This document shows positions 15,442 to 25,400 of a stretch of DNA of 55,085 nt, piece by piece; the first letter of the stretch is position 1; each line of letters begins with the position of its first letter. A program made the translations under genes and the position numbers. Below the pieces are notes generated by a model that saw only the letters and a list, made by a program, of their open reading frames with translations, was not told the DNA's origin and ran no database searches. Source of the stretch: Bythopirellula sp. (GTDB lineage Bacteria > Planctomycetota > Planctomycetia > Pirellulales > Lacipirellulaceae); contig JANQQA010000226.1 in the NCBI GenBank assembly GCA_028285205.1, positions 1 to 55,085 of the forward strand, written 5' to 3'.

Positions 15442-17451
15442 ATGATCATGAGTAACTTTGCCCGCGTAATTCGTCTGGCTTTGCGCCACCGACTGACCGT
15501 CGTCGCGTCAGTCTTATGCTCAGTGGGCGTTGCGATTCTATGGGCTGGTAATATCGCCGCCATCATGCCGCTGGTGGATGGCGTGATGCGCGAGAAGACC
15601 ATTCCCGATCTGTGCCGCGAAGAGATCGCCAAAGAAGAGCAACGGCTGGATCGACTGGCCGAGATGGCGGAGTTCTACAATCAGCACATTGCCGACGTGG
15701 GTGTGGACAAAGAGCGCGAACGTGAGCTCCGTCGCAAGCTGGCTGACATCAACTACGACCGCGAACAAACACCTTACATGGTGATGTTTTGCAAGTTCGT
15801 ACTCGATAACTTGGGCGACTCGCTACCAATCACTCCGTTTGGCACGCTGGTCTTGATCTGCATCGGCCTCGCGGTAAGTACCGCACTGAAGAGCGGCATT
15901 CGCATCGCTGGCCTCTTCTTCATGGCCCGCTTGGGACATATCACCAGCTTCGAGCTCCGCAAAGACTTCTATCGCCGTACGCTGGGACTGGACATGGGCA
16001 CTTTCAGCAAGTCGTCGACTGGCGACATGATGAATCGCTTCACCACCGACATCGGCGCGATCGCATTCGGCACGAATATCTTATTCGGCATGGCCATTCT
16101 CGAGCCAATGAAGATGATCGCGTGCCTGATTGGCGCGGCATTCATCAGTTGGCAACTTCTGCTACTTACAGCATTGTTCGCCCCGCTCGCCGCATTTACG
16201 ATTCATTGGTTGGCCAAGTCGCTGAAACGCGCGAATCGAAAAGCGCTGCAGGAACTCTCTTCGCTGTATGAACGCTTGGAAGAGACCTTTAGCAGCATGA
16301 AGGTCATCAAGGCATTCACGATGGAATCTCGCGAACGCAGTCGGTTTCATCAGGCTTCGAAGCAATACTATCATCGCTCGATGAAAATTGCCTTCTACGA
16401 TTCGCTCGTCAGCCCCGTGACCGAGACGATCGGAGTGGGAGTAATCATGCTCGTGGTGATGGCGGGCGGCTATCTTGTGCTCAACCAACAGACGCACCTG
16501 TTCGGGCTTCGCGTGAGCGACGCGCCGCTCTCGCATGGGATGCTAACCACGTTCTATTGCATGCTGCTGGGAGTAATCGATCCATTTCGCCGTCTGTCGG
16601 GAGTCTTCAACCACCTGCAACGCGCTGCGGCGGCCAGTGATCGCGTTTATGAAATGCTCGATCGGCAACCCCAAGTCATCGATCCGCCTGTGCCCGATAA
16701 GCTGCCCAACAAATTGGGGCGGATCAACTTCCGCAATACGTCGTTTGCTTACAAGCCCGAAGAACCGGTTCTCGACAGTATTGATCTGCAGGTCGACCCG
16801 GGTCAGACGATCGCGATTGTTGGCCCCAATGGCTGCGGCAAATCGACACTCATGAACCTGATTGCGCGGTTTTACGATCCCACGCAAGGTGCCGTCACCA
16901 TCGATGGCGTCGATCTGCGCAACATGCGCGTGCGCGAACTGCGCGACCGCATTGGCGTCGTCACGCAGGAAACCGTACTGTTCGATGACACGGTCGCTAA
17001 CAACATCCGCTACGGCTCAGCGGGCGCTACGCAGGAACAGATCGAACAGGCCGCCAAGCAAGCGCACGCCCACAAGTTCGTGACCGAAAAACTAGCCGAT
17101 GGCTATAACACTCAATGTGGAAGTGGTGGCAAACGGCTATCTGGCGGGCAACGTCAACGTCTGGCCCTAGCGCGGGCTATTTTACGTGACCCCGAGATTC
17201 TCATCCTCGACGAAGCTACCAGCCAGATCGACGTGGAAAGCGAACGACTGATTCACGACGTGCTGGAGCAGTTCGTTCGCAAACGGACGACCTTCATGAT
17301 CACGCATCGCCCGACCACGTTGGAGCTCGCCGACCGAATCGTCGTGATGGATCACGGTCGCATCGTCGATGTGGGCAGCTTCGACGAGCTTTCCGATCGC
17401 TGTAAACTTTTCCGGAGCTTGGCGCACCTGGAATATCGCGAGAGTGCGTAG
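15442..17451 (+). CDS. ABC exporter, fused permease-ATPase (MsbA-type half transporter)
   Basis: 669 residues; works as a homodimer in the inner membrane, exporting lipid, peptide or drug. The permease part (residues 1-390) has TM1 near 15-40, then an unusual charged coiled-coil loop of about 80 residues (EEIAKEEQRLDRLAEMAEFYNQHIADV...) before TM2. That makes TM1-TM2 much longer than in MsbA. The ATPase has Walker A GPNGCGKST (about 461-469), Q-loop VVTQET, signature RLSGGQRQRLALARA (about 567), Walker B ILILDEATS and switch MITHRPTT. ATGs at 15442 and 15448 are both possible starts. It is followed by the convergent PEP-CTERM/pseudopilin gene. The substrate cannot be inferred. Confidence 0.9.
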   Translation: MIMSNFARVIRLALRHRLTVVASVLCSVGVAILWAGNIAAIMPLVDGVMREKTIPDLCREEIAKEEQRLDRLAEMAEFYNQHIADVGVDKERERELRRKLADINYDREQTPYMVMFCKFVLDNLGDSLPITPFGTLVLICIGLAVSTALKSGIRIAGLFFMARLGHITSFELRKDFYRRTLGLDMGTFSKSSTGDMMNRFTTDIGAIAFGTNILFGMAILEPMKMIACLIGAAFISWQLLLLTALFAPLAAFTIHWLAKSLKRANRKALQELSSLYERLEETFSSMKVIKAFTMESRERSRFHQASKQYYHRSMKIAFYDSLVSPVTETIGVGVIMLVVMAGGYLVLNQQTHLFGLRVSDAPLSHGMLTTFYCMLLGVIDPFRRLSGVFNHLQRAAAASDRVYEMLDRQPQVIDPPVPDKLPNKLGRINFRNTSFAYKPEEPVLDSIDLQVDPGQTIAIVGPNGCGKSTLMNLIARFYDPTQGAVTIDGVDLRNMRVRELRDRIGVVTQETVLFDDTVANNIRYGSAGATQEQIEQAAKQAHAHKFVTEKLADGYNTQCGSGGKRLSGGQRQRLALARAILRDPEILILDEATSQIDVESERLIHDVLEQFVRKRTTFMITHRPTTLELADRIVVMDHGRIVDVGSFDELSDRCKLFRSLAHLEYRESA

Positions 17452-17500
17452 GCGCGGAGAACCGCGGCTAACGTCGATCGGAGAGCATGGTTTCAGTGCG

Positions 17501-20500
17501 TCAACGGACGGGTTCGCCGCCGTTGCGGGTGGCCATGTCTTGCAAGATCGTGAAGTCGATGTCGTCAGTGATGAACTTCGCATGGCCGTCGGCGAAGGCG
17601 AAGGTCGTCCCTCCTGAATGATCGCTCCCGAAGTAAAGATCGTTACGCGTGACCAGCCGTAGCTCAGCGGGGACTTCGGTGTCGCGGACCCAGTAGCCTA
17701 CGGTCTGTCGATTCGCGTTAGGCGGATAGCGCAAGTTCTTGATGGAGCCCACGCAGATGCGATCGATTGGGTTTCCGCGCCATTTGGCACCGAAGGTCCA
17801 TTCCTCAATCCCATACACGCGTTCACCCAACAGAAGCGAAAACGCCGTGCCGTCAGTCACGTCGCCGACGCTGCTACCGACGTCGAACGAGAGTACGCCA
17901 TTAGTGAACAGGTCGCCACACCACCTATCCTCAAGGTCGAGGACGCCATCGGAGCTGCCAGCACCGGCTACTCCGGTGTAGTTGATGTACTTTATTGTCG
18001 TGAGATCGGGAATCGGCTGCTCTGCCGTTGGGCAATGAAAGAGGGGAATAATATACTCCGACAAGTTTTCCGTGTAGCCTCCATCCGCGTCGGGGTCCAT
18101 TCGTTCGTATAGTTCGCGCTGCTCGATATGAGGCAATATCAACGAATGCCAACTCATACCGATGCCGTTCTGCTGCCTGTGTTCCAGAGCTCCAGCGGGA
18201 AAGGCTCCGTGTTGCGATTCAAAACTGTGGAGCGCGAGACCGAGTTGTTTGCAGTTCGCCAGGCAGTTGTTTCGTCGTGCGGCTTCGCGTGCGGCCTGGA
18301 CGGCGGGCAACAGTAATCCAATCAGCACGCTGATGATCGTGATCACCACCAGCAACTCGACCAAAGTGAAACCACTCCGCTGAGCAACTGACTGTTGTAT
18401 GCGACGTCGTGGCCCAAACAGCGTCGCTATCCCTAGTAGTAGCAGCCCAGTCGTGTTTGGCTCCGGCACTGCGACGGCGGACAGGATGACCTCGGCGATT
18501 TCGGCGGCTGAGAGTGGACTGTTTTCGCCAACAGCCTCTGCGAAGCCAGCGATATCACCGAAGTCGACGCGGCCATTTTCGTCCATGTCGGCCATCTCGA
18601 ACTCGGTAGCGAAACCGGCATCGTCATAGCCAAAGTTATCGCGAAGTGCGAAGGCAAACTCGTCGATGTCATCCTCGTCGACGATACCGCTAAGATCCAT
18701 GTCGCCGATTGTCTCGGCACCCACGCGGACGGCTGCAAGCTCATAAGTTGGCCACAGGATAATGTCGCCCATCCGCACCGCTTCGATGTCTTCAAATGTC
18801 GTGCTGTCTAGATCGGTGCTGGTAAGAATGGTGAACTCGTCACCCGCGGTCGGGGTATAGCCATCGATGGCGGAAATCTGCAACACACCGCCAAGCAGCG
18901 CGTCTCCAGTGACCATGATCATGTCGTGGTCTGTGCCGCCTGCTCCGGAGATTTCGATCACGGTTTGGGCGTCGGATTCCAGATCGAGATCGCCTTCGAT
19001 TTCGATCGTGCCAGGCGAGAATCCCGGGCTCAGTACGGCCACGGTGCCGCCATCGATATCGTTGCCAATGGTGACGTCGCCGGTAACGACGCCTTCGCCG
19101 GTTAGCAGTCCGCCCCCGCTAACAACCAACTGAGGTGTCACGACCGCACCAGTGTTGAGTTGGAGGTTGCCGCCAGAGTTCACCACGGCTGCGGCAGAAG
19201 CGCTCAACACGCCGCCTGGGCCGATTTCGAGAATCCCGTCGTTGACGTCAGCAGTGGAAAACTCGGCCACGGTGAAGAACGAGGCTCGCGCCGAACCGTT
19301 TTTTACGAGCGTGGAGTTGCCGCGTATCGCGTTGGGACCGTTGATCTGGTAGTCCTGCACGTTGTTGTCGAAGCTCATCGCGCCCGGTCGCACGTCTTGC
19401 ACAACGTCGACAGTGAACGTGTTGGCGGTATCGTCGAAGTGCACGCAATCTAAATCGAAGAACCGAGTGCCGCCGCCGGTCCAATTGTCGGTCGTATTGA
19501 TATCCCAGTTGCTATTCACGCCGCCTTCCCAGATCAGATCGGCCTTGGCGCCGCTGACTCCGAGCTGGACCACATTCGGCACGGTCGTATCGATGTTCAG
19601 CGCGTAGCGGCTGTTGACGGTCGGAATCACTTCAAAGAATCCGGTCCCGATATTGAGTGTTCCCGTATAGCCGATTAACGGATACGTGCCGGCAGCAAGT
19701 TGATTCTCGACTGGGTCGATGAAGACTTGATGGGTGCCATCGACGGTGAGATCACCGTTAACTTGGAGGAAGTCGTTCGTGCCAAACTCGGGCAGCAAAG
19801 TCCCGGATAGCTCGTACAGCAGTCCGCCTGGCTCGGACAGTTCGGCCGGTACCAGCGACATGTTACCGTTGACCGTCAAGGTGCCAGGCCCATCACCCGG
19901 ACTGAGGAAGCTGTCGTTGGGCACCTGCAGGTCGAGAACGTCGACGGTACCACCACCACTGAGCGTCTGCCCCGGTTGCAGGAAAAAGCTGGGCGCAATG
20001 GACGCGTCGAGCGTAGCACCGTCACGCACAATCACCGGACCGTCCGGCAACGAGTTAGCCAAACCTGTCTGCAGAGTACCTTCGGACACGACCGTCGGTC
20101 CGAGGTATTCGACCGGTCCGTTAAATGCGAGCAAGCCTTGGCCCAGCTTTTCGAAGCCGTTGACGCCAGCCAAGGTCGCCTGAATCGTGGGGGCAGGTGC
20201 GTCGCCCGCGACGAAAATACTCGGCAGCACATCGGGGACGCCGCTGTCGAGCGTAAGTTGCTCGCTCCCTAGAATCGTCACGGAAGAAGGACCAAAAAAC
20301 TGCAACTCACCTACGGTGACCGGGGTTGTCAGCAGCGGGTCTTGCGTGGGGCCGCTCAAGATGCCGAAGATCGCGACGTCCCCCGGGTTGTCGGGGATGC
20401 CCGAGGTCCAATTCGCTTCGTCGTTCCACAATCCACCGCCAGCGGTCACCCACTCTGACTGTGCGTGGCACGTCGATGCGCTGGTGATCGCTACCGCCAG

Positions 20501-20536
20501 CAAGGCGAAACAAAGAATGGATCGCGATCGGTACAT
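17501..20536 (-). CDS. PEP-CTERM surface protein fused to an H-X9-DG (DUF1559) pseudopilin
   Basis: 1011 residues in one uninterrupted frame. Residues 1-25 are a signal peptide. About 30-600 is a beta-rich region with autotransporter-like GG-rich repeats (VVSGGGLLTGEGVVTGDVTI). About 613-675 holds two dockerin-like Ca loops (DMDLSGIVDEDDI, DMDENGRVDFGDI). 690-712 is a PEP-CTERM tail (VPEP, hydrophobic helix, GPRRR). It then continues into a prepilin site, RSG|FTLVE, with cleavage expected after Gly722 and Glu at +5, and the LLLPAVQAAREAARR helix. The final 289 residues are a normal-length DUF1559 domain ending in H-x9-DG (HSGGTTFAFADG). No ATG or TTG start lies between the PEP motif and the prepilin site, so it is read as a fusion rather than two genes. 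It lies 192 bp downstream of the ECF sigma gene. Confidence 0.85.
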   Translation of the reverse strand: MYRSRSILCFALLAVAITSASTCHAQSEWVTAGGGLWNDEANWTSGIPDNPGDVAIFGILSGPTQDPLLTTPVTVGELQFFGPSSVTILGSEQLTLDSGVPDVLPSIFVAGDAPAPTIQATLAGVNGFEKLGQGLLAFNGPVEYLGPTVVSEGTLQTGLANSLPDGPVIVRDGATLDASIAPSFFLQPGQTLSGGGTVDVLDLQVPNDSFLSPGDGPGTLTVNGNMSLVPAELSEPGGLLYELSGTLLPEFGTNDFLQVNGDLTVDGTHQVFIDPVENQLAAGTYPLIGYTGTLNIGTGFFEVIPTVNSRYALNIDTTVPNVVQLGVSGAKADLIWEGGVNSNWDINTTDNWTGGGTRFFDLDCVHFDDTANTFTVDVVQDVRPGAMSFDNNVQDYQINGPNAIRGNSTLVKNGSARASFFTVAEFSTADVNDGILEIGPGGVLSASAAAVVNSGGNLQLNTGAVVTPQLVVSGGGLLTGEGVVTGDVTIGNDIDGGTVAVLSPGFSPGTIEIEGDLDLESDAQTVIEISGAGGTDHDMIMVTGDALLGGVLQISAIDGYTPTAGDEFTILTSTDLDSTTFEDIEAVRMGDIILWPTYELAAVRVGAETIGDMDLSGIVDEDDIDEFAFALRDNFGYDDAGFATEFEMADMDENGRVDFGDIAGFAEAVGENSPLSAAEIAEVILSAVAVPEPNTTGLLLLGIATLFGPRRRIQQSVAQRSGFTLVELLVVITIISVLIGLLLPAVQAAREAARRNNCLANCKQLGLALHSFESQHGAFPAGALEHRQQNGIGMSWHSLILPHIEQRELYERMDPDADGGYTENLSEYIIPLFHCPTAEQPIPDLTTIKYINYTGVAGAGSSDGVLDLEDRWCGDLFTNGVLSFDVGSSVGDVTDGTAFSLLLGERVYGIEEWTFGAKWRGNPIDRICVGSIKNLRYPPNANRQTVGYWVRDTEVPAELRLVTRNDLYFGSDHSGGTTFAFADGHAKFITDDIDFTILQDMATRNGGEPVR

Positions 20537-20728
20537 GGCACGGGCCGCCGAGGACTTTGAGCTGCACTGCAGACGAAATCTATTGTAATCGCTGGTTGCC
20601 GATTGGTGGCGCTTCCAGACGCGAAGATAAGTGACACCTCACCACCTGATCGGAGTACCCGACAGGAAAAATGTGCAATGGCAGATTATTTTAGCCGAAC
20701 ACTCTGGTAGAGCGGGCTGCATTTCTGA

Positions 20729-21352
20729 CTAATCTGCGGATTCAGACTCCGTCTCCTGCGTCCACAGGTTGCGAATTCGATTGAGTTTTCGCTCGACGGT
20801 CCGCTCGGTGACACCCAGTTCCTCGGCGATTTCCGAGTTCAGGAAGCCTTCAAGCTTCTTCAGCGCGACCGTCCGCAGCACATCGTCTGGCAGGGAAGCG
20901 AACAGACGGATGCGTTCTTCTTCGAGGGTCGCCAAATGCGCTGGAGTCAGGTCGTCGGCGATCACATCGCCTAGCCCGAGTGCCGAGGCATCGTCGGCAT
21001 TCAGGAACAACGACTCGCCGCGCACCTGTCCGCCACCGCGCTTTTGACGCAAGGCATCGCGTCGTTGATTGATGGCCTTGCGTGCTGTGATTTTTGCCAA
21101 CAAAGGCCATAGGTTCGTGCGATCTTTCAATTCTGGGAACTTTCCATCGCCCACGCCAGCAAAAAAGCAATGCAGTGCGCTGACCGCCACATCTTCTTCG
21201 TCTTTAGCCCGTCGGGGGGAGTCGCCGAGCTTAAAGCGGGCTAAGCCCACGAGGCGCTGAAAGTAGCGCTTCCAGATTTCTTGCTGAGCTTGATTGTCGT
21301 CCTGAACCTTGAGATCAGCGATCCAGAGCGTGATGGAATGTTCTTCACTCAT
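20729..21352 (-). CDS. ECF-type RNA polymerase sigma factor (planctomycete type)
   Basis: 207 residues from ATG 21352 (MSEEHSITLW); a TTG at 21367 is less likely. Region 2 covers about residues 20-90 (QAQQEIWKRYFQRLVGLARFKL, then EDVAVSALHCFFAGVG). The planctomycete-type linker LRQKRGGGQVRGESLF follows. Region 4 ends in the helix-turn-helix EIAEELGVTERTVERKLNRIRNLW (about 175-198). It directs RNA polymerase to its own promoter set. It is divergent from the PEP-CTERM/dockerin gene (90-bp gap between start codons) and upstream of, in the same direction as, the fusion gene. No transmembrane anti-sigma gene is adjacent. Targets probably include the flanking surface genes, but that is inference. 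Confidence 0.9.
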   Translation of the reverse strand: MSEEHSITLWIADLKVQDDNQAQQEIWKRYFQRLVGLARFKLGDSPRRAKDEEDVAVSALHCFFAGVGDGKFPELKDRTNLWPLLAKITARKAINQRRDALRQKRGGGQVRGESLFLNADDASALGLGDVIADDLTPAHLATLEEERIRLFASLPDDVLRTVALKKLEGFLNSEIAEELGVTERTVERKLNRIRNLWTQETESESAD

Positions 21353-21442
21353 GGCGAATTGGACCAAATTAATGGAATCAACGGAGTATCATAGTACAAT
21401 TAGAACACAACACACACGTCGATCTAGTTAGAATGTAGGCAG

Positions 21443-22396
21443 ATGAGCAAATCCACGCCGCACTCTTCGAACACGATCACAAGACACGTCGCAACGCGTC
21501 TAGTTGCGTTTTTCGTCATGCTGCCGGCGGCGGCTACAAGTCACGCCGACACGCTGATCTACCTGACCGCAGCAGGGTCTGGCGAGGGGGCAACGCCTAC
21601 CGCATCCGAGACGCTCAAATTCCTACCGGGCGGGGGGTCGTTTCACATTTGGATCCAGCCCGACGAGCAATTCACCGGCATCAGTCTCGACATTGATCGG
21701 GGGGGATCCGCGATTCGGTTCACCGATTCGACCGTGCACAATCCGACGGTCGGCAGCGATACGCGATGGCTGCCCGACCTGATCCGCGATGGCACCGTCA
21801 CCGACGGCAAGGTCAGTCGCATCGAGGGTGGTGCGTTGGCACCACTCACCGGTTTTGGCACGGGCATCGGATCGAGCACGAGCAGCAGCGATCCCCTGTA
21901 CGAAGCCAGCGGCGGGTTTCTGTTCGCTACGATCGATTTTGAGGTGCCCAGTCCGACCGAGACGGCAACTGCTTCGCTAGCGATTGGGCACAACTTGCTG
22001 AGCGATACCGGTGGTTTGACGACAACCAACATTTTGCTTGGCGTGGGTGACGGGCCCGTGGCGAACTCTCCTGGGGCGACCGGCACGACGATTGACCTAA
22101 GCTTCGAAGAGCGCCCGCTCCATCCGACCGACTTCGACGTCGATGGCGATGTCGACGGCACTGACTTGCTAACCTGGCAAGACGGATTTGGCATCACGAG
22201 CGGCGCAACGAGAAGCCGAGGCGATGGCACTGGTGATGGCAAAGTCGACGGTGCCGATTTGTCGCTATGGACGACGCAATACGGTACGGTCCCCCCAGGC
22301 GCGCTGGCGGCGCTGACCGCCGTCCCCGAACCGACGACCGGCTATCTGTTCGCGAGTGCAGTGATTGCACAGTTGCTCGTCAGGCCACGTCGATAA
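21443..22396 (+). CDS. PEP-CTERM protein with dockerin-like Ca-binding loops
   Basis: 317 residues. A signal peptide ends near HVATRLVAFFVMLPAAATSHA. A beta-rich domain of unknown function (residues 35-225) is followed by a dockerin type I-like segment with two Ca-loop repeats (DFDVDGDVDGTDLLTWQDGF and GDGTGDGKVDGADLSLWTTQ). The C-terminus is a PEP-CTERM signal: VPEPTTGYLFASAVIAQLLV then RPRR. It is sorted to the cell envelope, presumably by an exosortase that is not in this window. It is transcribed away from the ECF sigma gene and convergent with the giant protein gene (18-bp gap). The dockerin-like part may bind a cohesin-like partner, or only calcium. Confidence 0.82.
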   Translation: MSKSTPHSSNTITRHVATRLVAFFVMLPAAATSHADTLIYLTAAGSGEGATPTASETLKFLPGGGSFHIWIQPDEQFTGISLDIDRGGSAIRFTDSTVHNPTVGSDTRWLPDLIRDGTVTDGKVSRIEGGALAPLTGFGTGIGSSTSSSDPLYEASGGFLFATIDFEVPSPTETATASLAIGHNLLSDTGGLTTTNILLGVGDGPVANSPGATGTTIDLSFEERPLHPTDFDVDGDVDGTDLLTWQDGFGITSGATRSRGDGTGDGKVDGADLSLWTTQYGTVPPGALAALTAVPEPTTGYLFASAVIAQLLVRPRR

Positions 22397-22414
22397 CTGG
22401 ACTGCTCGCGAAGT

Positions 22415-25400
22415 TCACACCAGTTCGGCTTCCAATTCACTGATCGCTTCATCTTGAGCGTTGTTATCGGAATGCTGACCGCCCGCAGCCGTGTCGAGAT
22501 CGACCGTGCCCACCGATCGGAAGTCGGTGGCACCGTCAAACGCCGCGTCGAGCGCTTGCTGAGCACCAAGTTCGTAACCATTGAAGGTCGGCGTACTTCG
22601 CGTCTGAACACCCTGTCGGTCATTCGACTGGGCGGAAAAACCGAGGATGGACGCGAGCCGCATCCGCGCTGACGGCATATCAGGGACAACCGACTCGGAG
22701 GATGCAACCAACTGCGAAACTGGAGGCACCGATGGAGCAGCCTCTCGCTGCGTCGTTACGAATTGTTGCGTTTGGGCTGCGTTGGCAGCTTCAGTTAGCG
22801 TTGAATTGATAACTGGAGCGGAGACCCGATACCGCTGCAGGTGCGGACGTCGCTGGTAGCCCCTGGTAGTTGGCTGTGGCTGCTGGGTGGTGCTTTCGGC
22901 CGTTTCGACAGTTTCTGAGATCGTCTTGGCTGCGGGCTCTTCGACAGGTGCAGTGTTGATGCCCTGAGTCTGCGTGGCGGTCGTCTCCGATTGGTGCACG
23001 ACGGGCGGTTGTGTCTCGACTTGATGGACCACCTCAGGCACTGTGGAAGTGGCAACCACCACAGGTTTTAGATAGCGCAGCCAGCGTGGGCGACGGTTGT
23101 AGCCATTCTTGATCGGAGCTTGCGGAGCGACGACCTGCTGATTTGCGGTAGCCTCGGTGTTGATCGGGGCGAGTGTTTCCTCAAACGCAGGAGTCTCGAC
23201 AGCGGGCATCTCGACGGTCGGGACCTGCGGTACCTGCTTAGGTTCGCCTGGAGCAGTGCGACTGTTGGGTGGCACAGTTTCGACCGGCGCGACGGCGCGC
23301 GTGCCACCCCACCAGCTTGCCATCGTGATCGACTTTGGCGCCAGGATAGCGTGTGTCGATTCGTTGGTAGGCTGTTCAGTTTCCTCTGCGTTGCGGGACT
23401 GGTCTGGTGGGAGGACCGGGGTCGGCTCGACCATCTCGACCGCCGTCGTTGGATCACTCGTGGGAGACGCGCCGGTCGTATTCGGTGTGGATTCTGGGAC
23501 CGTCGCGACTTCAACAGCAGGTTCAACCTCGACCGGTTCCGCGGTAGTCGTTGGCGCGCTCGCTGCTTCCGGCTCTTCTGCTGGAGTCACAACAGGTGCC
23601 GGCTCCGTGACGACCGGCACGATTTCGTTTTCGACCTCCGGCTGCGGCGTCTGTGACGGCCCCTCGCTGCTAACTTCCGAATTGACAGCGGCTGCTTCTG
23701 CAGATTCCGGTGGCACAGGATTCTCGGGAAGCTGAACCTGCGTCGAGGAACTTGCATTCGTTGACGACGTGGTCTGCGGGATGCCAGCCGCCGCAGTAAC
23801 GGGCGGATCGAAGTTGCCGACGATCGGCCAGGCGAAACTGTTGCCGAATCGGGCGGAGAAATCGGGTCCGAACGGAGTTGGCGCGTAAGCCAGGAAGTTG
23901 TTGCTGACTCGGTTGAGCAGCGACGCGCCGCCCGAGACGAAGAAGTACCATTCACCCTGGTCACTAGGGCTGAGGGTAGCACCGTCGGGCACCCAGAAGC
24001 CGATGTCGTCGATACGGTCGCCGTCCATATCGGCGGCGACGGCGCGCTCACGAACGCCCGGATACATATTGAAGCCGTTGGCGCCGCCACCGCCGACGCC
24101 CACGCGGAATTGCGTGTTGAAAGTGCCACTCCTGTTCGTATCGATCGACACCAGATTGCCACCGAACTGATTGGTCACGGCCGTGTACGCGCCCAGGTCG
24201 TCGAAGCCGTCACCATTGAAGTCGCCGACGATCGGGAAGCCGCTATAGTTGGACGCTACGGTCGTGTCGCCGGCGTCGATCATGAAGTTGCGATTCGTAT
24301 CGAGGTACCACGTGGATCCGTCGAAGACGCCGATCTCATCGCCGTTCGCTGAGTTGCCATCAAAGTTCCCGGCCACCGGCAGACCGTTGATATTCAACAC
24401 ATCGTTGGTGATGATGTCGACACCAGGAGTAATGGTCCCATCGTGATTGGTGTCGATCATCCATCGCCATTGGTTGCCCACACGTCCGTAAGCTGCCAGC
24501 GTGTCGAAGCCACTCGCTTGCGTCGGTATGATTGAGCTAAGCCCAAACTTCCCGGCAAACACGTTGTCGGAAGAGAAGCCGATTTGGAAGTTGATGTCGC
24601 GGTTACTCGCGTCGACATTCTCGGGGTCGTACTGCAGATTGCCATTGATATCGATCGCCGCGATTCCAGCCGCCCAGACGCCGATTTCTGCTCGTGTGTC
24701 GACGGTAAAGCGTCCGACGAAATCGCCACCGGGCACGCCATCGCCACTGATTCCCAACGGCAACAGACTCACCGGGTTGTCCGTTGGCTGGGCCGCGTCC
24801 GACTCGCCATCGAGCTTGTTGCCAGCCGGATCGACCAAATTGTCGGAGACCGTCAACGTAAAGCGATCGTCGGGGAGCGGCTGAGCGAAATTCAGCGTGA
24901 CACTGGCGGTGTTTCCAACTACCGTCAGCACGGGGGCAGCTGTCCCACTGGTGCCAGAGATGATTGAGAACCCATCACCCACCAACGGAGCCGCGGGAAG
25001 TGCCGAATCTAAAGTGATTTGTCCCGTTCCCGCGTTGAAAGCTGTGACTCGCCGGATGTTCGGCGTCGCGAGTGTTCCCGCTGCCGGTCCCGTGTTAAAG
25101 CGAATGTAGTCGCCCACCGTCACAGGAAACCCAGCGCCCACGACATTAGCCGCCGTGAAGGTTGTTGCGTTGCCGGCAGTGGTGACAGTCTCTTGGAATG
25201 TCGCATTACCGGTGGGGAACATGGCGTGCGCCAGACTTGCCGCGGTGATGATCGAGTAGCCATCTCCAACCGCCGGCGCTACCCCTGAAGATTGGTCAAG
25301 TGTTATTGCGCCGGTTGCGGCGTTAAACATCGTGATACGCTGCAAAACAAGAGCGTTCGGGCCGTTGTTGAAAGTGATGAAATCGCCTACCGCCGGAACC

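Noticed and set aside
17452..17466. CGCGG/CCGCG hairpin as terminator of the ABC exporter
   Set aside because: Five-base stem without a T-run; could occur by chance.
19734..20183. Ser/Pro-rich rightward frames opposite the PEP-CTERM/pseudopilin gene
   Set aside because: Shadows of the beta-repeat coding region on the other strand.
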